Assembly: GCA_002403295.1 (NCBI GenBank)
Contig: DHHN01000027.1
Span: 1-7,081, forward strand
DNA: 7,081 nucleotides
Reading direction: 5' to 3'
Origin: a bacterium UBP1_UBA4771
Lineage (GTDB): Bacteria > Krumholzibacteriota > Krumholzibacteriia > Krumholzibacteriales > Krumholzibacteriaceae
Below are positions 1 to 4,501 of the stretch, in pieces. A program made the translations under genes and the position numbers. Position 1 is the first letter of the stretch; every line of letters begins with the position of its first letter. Below the pieces are notes generated by a model. It saw nothing but the letters and a program-made list of their open reading frames with translations. It searched no databases and was not told the origin of the DNA.

Positions 1-20
1 TTCGAACCCCGGGCGGCTCA
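1..20 (+). tRNA. 3' end of a tRNA gene, truncated by the window edge
   Basis: Bases 1-7 (TTCGAAC) have the form of a tRNA T-loop. Bases 8-12 (CCCGG) would be the 3' strand of the T-stem, 13-19 (GCGGCTC) the 3' strand of the acceptor stem, and A20 the discriminator base. The lengths 7+5+7+1 fit a tRNA exactly. CCA is not encoded, because a run of five T follows at 21-25. The matching 5' acceptor strand would be GAGCCGC, which lies outside the window. Some bacterial tRNA-Lys genes start with GAGCC and have A as discriminator, so Lys is a possible but weak guess. Only 20 bases are visible, so this is a structural fit and not a proof. The gene would be convergent with the small CDS ending at 45. 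Confidence 0.45.
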
Positions 21-47
21 TTTTTCATGATATCGCCCCGCGGCTCA
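13..47. repeat. 8-base direct repeat of the tRNA-like 3' end
   Basis: GCGGCTCA occurs at 13-20 (the putative acceptor end plus discriminator) and again at 40-47, where its last three bases are the stop codon of the minus-strand CDS. The copies start 27 bases apart. A few more bases agree upstream (the short C run), but the match is not longer than 8 in a row. In a G+C-rich region this may be chance. It is recorded because duplicated tRNA 3' ends can mark integration sites. Confidence 0.25.
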
Positions 48-446
48 CGGAACGAGTTCCACCGGAATATCCTCGGTATAACCGATGACTGCTTCGGTCC
101 CTGCGACGGCCGTATGGCGTACGAGAATATTCTTCTCGGTCGTTGCGGATCTGTTCGTGCTCTCGATGAATAGTCCGTAATCCGCCGGAGACAACACCAA
201 CCCGAACTTCATCCCGCTTTGAAGGACCGTTCGTTTGCCGATGTTTCCCTTGCGGATCATTATGACGAAACGCATCTTGGTTTCTCCGGCCGCCTCGAGC
301 TTCTTCGCTTCATCGACGATCCATGAAATCGACACGCCGACTCCCGCTTTTTGGCCGAGTAACGAGATAGGAACTCTTCGGTGTCCCAAGTTCTTCGTGG
401 CCAGTATGTCCTGCCGGACGTCTTCCTTCGTATGGAATGAAGGCAT
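45..446 (-). CDS. hypothetical protein, 133 aa, possible winged-helix N-terminal region
   Basis: I do not recognise this protein. It is a complete reading frame starting with ATG at 446-444 and ending with TGA at 47-45. A good ribosome binding site six bases upstream (453-461) makes this start firm. The product has no cysteine, no signal peptide and no membrane segment, so it is probably cytosolic. Residues 8-62 have a pattern compatible with a helix-turn-helix: a helix (about 8-20), a short helix with an LGQKAGV turn (27-36), and a longer helix ending in KKLEAAGE (40-55) followed by a basic strand. This is inference from hydrophobic spacing only. Residues 60-133 look beta-rich. Its G+C is lower than that of its neighbours (53-58% in two 60-base lines counted, against 75% in one line of the kinase gene), which may indicate different ancestry. 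It lies 92 bases downstream of the kinase gene on the same strand and could be read from the same transcript. Confidence 0.75.
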   Translation of the reverse strand: MPSFHTKEDVRQDILATKNLGHRRVPISLLGQKAGVGVSISWIVDEAKKLEAAGETKMRFVIMIRKGNIGKRTVLQSGMKFGLVLSPADYGLFIESTNRSATTEKNILVRHTAVAGTEAVIGYTEDIPVELVP

Positions 447-452
447 GAGTTT

Positions 453-461
453 CTCCCTTCC
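453..461 (-). promoter_or_regulatory. ribosome binding site of the 133-aa protein
   Basis: GGAAGGGAG on the minus strand ends six bases before the ATG at 446. This is the clearest Shine-Dalgarno sequence in the window. It fixes the start of a gene that would otherwise rest on an open frame alone. Confidence 0.6.
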
Positions 462-538
462 TGTATCCTCTCAACGTGAACGAAGCATTCCAACTCGCCT
501 CCGTCGATTCCTCCTTTCGCCAACCGACGGCCGGCAAC

Positions 539-3262
539 CTAGGTACCGCTCCATCGTCCCTGAGCTTTGGAGTTGAGCCTGAGACTCGGCGCAAAGTCGC
601 TGTCCGCTTCCGCCCACACCGATTGCGCAAGCCCGTAATAGCGCGCGGCGCCGCGCGGGTCGTTCTTCCTGACGCAGATGTCGCCGAGAAGCTCGAACAG
701 ATCCGCGTCGAACTCGTTATAGGAGAGCGCTTCGAGCGCCCGGCGCTCGGCCTCTGCGACACGTCCCGCCCGAATGAGGCCGCGGACGAGATCCTTCCGG
801 AATTCCATCGCGTTCTGAAGCGATAGGAGGGGGGACCGCTCGAGATCCCGGATCCCCTCCGAAGCGCGTCCTTCCGCGATGAGGATCCAGCCGCGCAGGT
901 TGTGAACGTAGGCGGAATCGTCCGCGGCGTTCGTTACGGCACCTTGGCGCGCGATGCGCGCGAGGGCCTCCCGCGCCTCGGCAAAGCGATCGAGCTCGAG
1001 AGCGGCTCGTCCGCGAAGCCATTGAGCGGGTATCCAGAGGCTGTCGATTTCAACGGCAATGCGGCTCTTCTCGGCCGCCTCCTCGTATCCGCCCTGAATG
1101 AAATGGACCATCCCCTCGAGCGTGAACGCCTTCACGTAGAGCGAATCGTGAGTTTCACGCCGGAAGTTCTCGATTTCGTCGAGAGCCTTGTATCGTTTGC
1201 CGATCGCGAGATAGGTCAGGGCCAGCTCGTCGTACGCCGGATAAAAACCGGTACGGAGCTTCTTCGTCCTTTTGTAGCCCTCGATCGCGGCTTCGTAGTT
1301 CCCGCGAGTGCGGTCCAGCGTCGCCAGGCTGTGGATCGCGTCGAAATTCGTGGTGTCGAGCGCGATATATTTTTCGAAGCAGCCCTCGGCTTCGTCGTAT
1401 CTGCCGCTGTAGAGATATGCGTGACCCAGGCAATCGAGGACTTTCGCCCGCATGCCGTCGAGATCCCGCGGATCGAGATCGAGAGCCCGTTGCAGATGCC
1501 GCACGGCCCCCTCGAATAAACGCCGGTCGTGATAGAGCACGTAGCCGAGCTCGGCGAGGTCCGCGCTGTTCGGCGGGGCGATTTCCAGATAGCGCTTCAG
1601 GGCGGCCTCCGCGAGATCGGAACGGCCCGTGATTCGATGCTCGACGATCTCAGACCGGAGCGTGAGGACCGGGTCGTTCTTCGACAGGGCGATGGCTTTT
1701 TGCGCACAGACCAATGCCTCCACGCGCCTGTTTTCGTATCGATACCAGAGCGCGAGCCGATGATAGGCCGGGATGAGGGTCGAATCCTCCTCGAGCGCGC
1801 GCTCGACGAGGGGGATGCCGGTCTCAAAATCGCCGTGCAGGTACAGGGAATCTCCCCGCGCGAACAGCGTTCGCGCGGCGGAAGCCGGGGCGAGCGCCGG
1901 AATCGCCGGCGATCGCTGGATGATCCGTTCGGCCGTCCGGTCGAGCAGGGCCTCGATGACCGCGGCGGCCATTCCAGCCGCCGCTGATCGCACCGAGAAG
2001 AGGTGCCGGCGGGTACCGACGTCGTATACGTGCGCGAAGAGCTCCGTCGAATCCCGACGGCTTACGAGCTTTGGGACGATGAACAGGTGAGCCCCCGCGC
2101 TGCGTGCAAAGGCGGCCGCGGCGCCGACGGTGCGGATCGTTCCCGGCGCTCGTACCGAGCGAGTCTCCCGGAGCCGCGATTCATGAAGGATGCGCACGCC
2201 GGGCCATCCGTCGAGGCGAGGCGCAAGCATGTCGTCGATCGGCATGCTGGCCGGAGAGCGGGACTGCGGCTCATCGATCCGGATGACCGCCGCGGTGAGC
2301 CGTTCGCGGGACGCGAAACGGCCGAATGCGGCAGCGAGCAGGGTTACGGCCGCGATTGCGCAGAGAACGACCGCGACAATCGGCCGCCGCCGCACGAAAC
2401 GGAGCGCATCGTTCCGGCGGAATCGCCCCGGCGCCGCTCCCGCCGGCGAAACGAGGGAAGCATGGATCGCCTCGAGGTCTCCGATCATCTCCGCTATCGA
2501 GGCATAGCGGTTCGCGGATTTCTTCTGGAGCGCCCGCTCGATCACGGCGTCGAGGGAGGGAAGGAGATGCGGCGACCGCCGCGAGGCCGGTTCGAATCCG
2601 TTGTTGACGATCGCGTAGAGGATTGCCGCTTCGTATTCGCCGGCGAACGGCGGCTCGCCGGTGAGAAGCTCGTACAGAACGACGCCGAGAGACCAGATGT
2701 CGCTTTGATAGTCGGCGACGCCGCGTACCTGTTCCGGCGACATATATAGGACGGTGCCGAAGACCGCGCCCGATTTCGTGATCTGCGTTGCGTCGGTGAT
2801 CCGGGCGATTCCGAAATCGAGTATCTTCGCCTGGCCCTCCGGCGAGATCATGATGTTGCCCGGCTTGATATCGCGGTGGATGATATGCGACCGGTGAGCC
2901 GCCTCGATCCCCCGGGCGACTTGCAGAACGATGTCCACGGCCTTCACGGGATCCATGCGCCCGCGGGAGAGAAGCTCCTGGAGCGTCGATCCCTCGCACC
3001 ATGACATGCAGATGAAGGGCCTGCCGTCGTCCGTTTCCTCGATCGAATGGATGGAGCAGATGTTCGGATGGTCGAGGGCGGACGCCGCCTGGGCCTCGCG
3101 GAGAAAGCGGCGCTTCGAGATCTCGTTCGCGACTGCCGTTTCCGGGGGGAATTTTATGGCGACGACGCGCCTGAGAAGCGTGTCCTCGGCCTTGTAGACG
3201 ACGCCCATGCCGCCGGAGCCGAGCTTTTCGAGCAAACGATAATGGCGGACATGCCTATCCAT
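539..3262 (-). CDS. membrane-anchored Ser/Thr protein kinase with TPR repeats
   Basis: This is a Hanks-type (PknB-like) kinase of 907 residues. The catalytic domain covers about residues 8-270 with every key element present: glycine loop GSGGMG (15-20), ATP-binding lysine K37 (VAIK), helix-C E56, catalytic HRDIKPGN (129-136, with D131 and N136), metal-binding DFG (149-151), activation segment ending in MSPE (174-177), and D188 in SDIWSLG. It should therefore be active. After a basic stretch (RRRP at 291-294), residues 295-313 form one transmembrane helix, putting the kinase in the cytoplasm and the rest outside. Residues about 320-450 resemble the TolB/FlgO-like domain often found between kinase and TPRs (inference). 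From about 455 to 890 there are roughly eight TPR units, for example LGHAYLYSGRYDEAEGCFEKYIALD, abbreviated here as LGHAYLYSGRYDEAE. Such proteins phosphorylate Ser/Thr in cytosolic targets in response to a signal or partner bound by the TPR part; neither is known here. The ATG at 3262 lies about 46 bases downstream of the predicted transcription start. Its ribosome binding site is weak (GAG, eight bases upstream). The stop is TAG at 541-539. Confidence 0.95.
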   Translation of the reverse strand: MDRHVRHYRLLEKLGSGGMGVVYKAEDTLLRRVVAIKFPPETAVANEISKRRFLREAQAASALDHPNICSIHSIEETDDGRPFICMSWCEGSTLQELLSRGRMDPVKAVDIVLQVARGIEAAHRSHIIHRDIKPGNIMISPEGQAKILDFGIARITDATQITKSGAVFGTVLYMSPEQVRGVADYQSDIWSLGVVLYELLTGEPPFAGEYEAAILYAIVNNGFEPASRRSPHLLPSLDAVIERALQKKSANRYASIAEMIGDLEAIHASLVSPAGAAPGRFRRNDALRFVRRRPIVAVVLCAIAAVTLLAAAFGRFASRERLTAAVIRIDEPQSRSPASMPIDDMLAPRLDGWPGVRILHESRLRETRSVRAPGTIRTVGAAAAFARSAGAHLFIVPKLVSRRDSTELFAHVYDVGTRRHLFSVRSAAAGMAAAVIEALLDRTAERIIQRSPAIPALAPASAARTLFARGDSLYLHGDFETGIPLVERALEEDSTLIPAYHRLALWYRYENRRVEALVCAQKAIALSKNDPVLTLRSEIVEHRITGRSDLAEAALKRYLEIAPPNSADLAELGYVLYHDRRLFEGAVRHLQRALDLDPRDLDGMRAKVLDCLGHAYLYSGRYDEAEGCFEKYIALDTTNFDAIHSLATLDRTRGNYEAAIEGYKRTKKLRTGFYPAYDELALTYLAIGKRYKALDEIENFRRETHDSLYVKAFTLEGMVHFIQGGYEEAAEKSRIAVEIDSLWIPAQWLRGRAALELDRFAEAREALARIARQGAVTNAADDSAYVHNLRGWILIAEGRASEGIRDLERSPLLSLQNAMEFRKDLVRGLIRAGRVAEAERRALEALSYNEFDADLFELLGDICVRKNDPRGAARYYGLAQSVWAEADSDFAPSLRLNSKAQGRWSGT

Positions 3263-3315
3263 CGCACAAGCTCGATCGAAAAATCGCCATTCGCTTTAGT
3301 GATAGTCCCAAAGAA

Positions 3316-3344
3316 ATTATACGGCTGCATTGAGCTAAAGTCAA
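3316..3344 (-). promoter_or_regulatory. near-consensus sigma-70 promoter of the kinase gene
   Basis: On the minus strand TTGACT (3344-3339) is followed by 17 bases and then TATAAT (3321-3316). The -10 box is perfect, the -35 has five of six consensus bases, and the spacing is optimal. It sits in a short A+T-rich island within otherwise G+C-rich DNA. Transcription would begin near 3309, giving an untranslated leader of about 46 bases before the kinase ATG at 3262. No operator or riboswitch-like fold was recognised around it. Confidence 0.8.
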
Positions 3345-3426
3345 AGAATTTGCGGCGAGAGCGAGCTCGTTTGCGCTAAGGCGGAGGTACATTCGCAACT
3401 TGTTGGAGAGATTGCGGTTGGCCGCC

Positions 3427-4446
3427 CTATTTCTTGCCCAACATGTACAGCTGCCAGAGATCCCGCGTCGACCAGTGGAGGATCGGTTCGAGGGCGAGGA
3501 GCCCGGTTTTGCCGATGCTTTTCTCGAGGTACCGCAGCTCCTCGAAGGTCTCGCGCACGGCGGGGTCGGGCTTGGCCTCGAAGCCGGCCTGACGCATGAG
3601 CAGAACGCCTTTCGCCTTGAGGGCGAGCTCGACGTGGAGACGCACGATGCAGAGCATGTCGGCGACCGCCTCGCCGGGGAACCGCGTCTTGAGGGACAGC
3701 AGGTAATGGCCGAGGCGGGTTTCGCTGATCGTGCCGGTCGTGATCATTTCGAGGAGCTGCTGGTCGGAATCGAAGCCGATGCCGAGCCAGCTGCGCAGCC
3801 CGTGCTCGCTCCTGCGGAATACCGCGGTCATGCAGGCGGGCAGCGCGACGACGATCGCGAGCGCCGAAAGCACCGGCGACAGAAAGAAGTGGTTGTAGGC
3901 CGAGTGGATGAGCGTGGCGAGAATGAAGCCCGGAAGGAGCGCCGCGATCCCCCGCGCCGCGTTTCGCTCGATGAGACTCACGGCGATGATGCCGGCGAGC
4001 GCCGTCGTGCCGCCGTGCATGACGGCCGTGCCGAAACCGCGGATGATCCAGAGGAGAGCGTTCGCGGAGGAGAGGGTGTGCAGGAAATAGACGTTCTCGA
4101 GTATGGCGAATCCGGCACCGAGGGCGAAGCCGTAAATCGCCGCGTCGACCATGAATCCGACGCGTTTCGTCCGTATGAGCCAGCCGAGATAGGCGATCTT
4201 GAGGAGCTCCTCGATCGGGGGGGCGATGTAGCGCGGGCGAAAATCGATCGAGAGGTCCCAGGAGTCCGGGAGCGCGGAAACTATGAAAAAGCTCGCGATC
4301 GCCGCGGCGAAGCCGACCGCGACCGCCGCCGCCACGGACCGGAACCGCACCAGCTTGAAGCTGTCGAGAAGGACGAGCGCGACGAGGAAGACGGCGACCG
4401 GCAAAACGCTCGCCACGTATCGTGTTGCCGCCAGCGTCATCGTCAC
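3427..4446 (-). CDS. PrsW-family intramembrane metalloprotease
   Basis: This is a polytopic membrane protein of 339 residues with the PrsW signature in order: EExxK as E79-E80-K83 (PPIEELLKIAYL), FxxxEN as F113 to E117-N118, H144 within VMHGG, and H181 in HSAYNH (H181, N185, H186). These residues are the presumed zinc-binding and active-site set, and all are present. Hydrophobic segments lie at about 10-28, 37-58, 78-91, 100-122, 131-159, 166-188 and 190-210. Residues 211-339 form a soluble, helical and charged tail of unknown role, probably cytoplasmic. In Bacillus subtilis PrsW makes the first cut in the anti-sigma factor RsiW; the substrate here is unknown, and no sigma or anti-sigma gene is visible. 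The frame opens with GTG at 4446, but ATG at 4440 has GGTGA two bases upstream, correctly placed to pair with 16S rRNA, and may be the true start. The gene follows the barrel-protein gene by 55 bases, so an operon is likely. Confidence 0.93.
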   Translation of the reverse strand: MTMTLAATRYVASVLPVAVFLVALVLLDSFKLVRFRSVAAAVAVGFAAAIASFFIVSALPDSWDLSIDFRPRYIAPPIEELLKIAYLGWLIRTKRVGFMVDAAIYGFALGAGFAILENVYFLHTLSSANALLWIIRGFGTAVMHGGTTALAGIIAVSLIERNAARGIAALLPGFILATLIHSAYNHFFLSPVLSALAIVVALPACMTAVFRRSEHGLRSWLGIGFDSDQQLLEMITTGTISETRLGHYLLSLKTRFPGEAVADMLCIVRLHVELALKAKGVLLMRQAGFEAKPDPAVRETFEELRYLEKSIGKTGLLALEPILHWSTRDLWQLYMLGKK

Positions 4447-4447
4447 C
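4443..4447 (-). promoter_or_regulatory. possible ribosome binding site favouring the ATG at 4440
   Basis: GGTGA (minus strand) can pair with the TCACC of the 16S rRNA 3' end, and it sits two bases before the ATG at 4440. Allowing for its position in the full AGGAGGTGA, the spacing is normal. It overlaps the upstream GTG at 4446, which itself has no Shine-Dalgarno sequence. This supports a start two codons later than the longest frame. Confidence 0.35.
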
Positions 4448-4475
4448 GCGCCGGGTTGAACGTCCGGATGCGCCG

Positions 4476-4489
4476 CCGCCTATCGGCGG
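4476..4489. other. short G+C stem-loop between the barrel-protein and PrsW genes
   Basis: CCGCC (4476-4480) and GGCGG (4485-4489) are complementary around a four-base loop. The stem lies in the 55-base gap between the stop at 4502 and the PrsW start. No U-run follows it in the direction of transcription, so it is not an intrinsic terminator. It could mark an RNA processing or stability element, or be a chance fold in G+C-rich sequence. Confidence 0.3.
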
Positions 4490-4501
4490 GGCGAAGCGCC
4501 G

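Noticed and set aside
260..523. Minus-strand frame beginning with an AAAGGAGG-like sequence near 512-519
   Set aside because: The Shine-Dalgarno-like string coincides with the frame's own start region instead of preceding it, and the frame overlaps the better-supported gene at 45-446.
447..538. Possible weak promoter (TTGGAA with GGATAC) ahead of the 133-aa gene
   Set aside because: The spacing is 19-20 bases and the -10 match is poor; read-through from the kinase promoter explains expression as well.
3345..3426. Terminator after the PrsW gene (TTGCG...CGCAA inverted repeat)
   Set aside because: The stem is only five base pairs with a loop of about 18 and no U-run follows.
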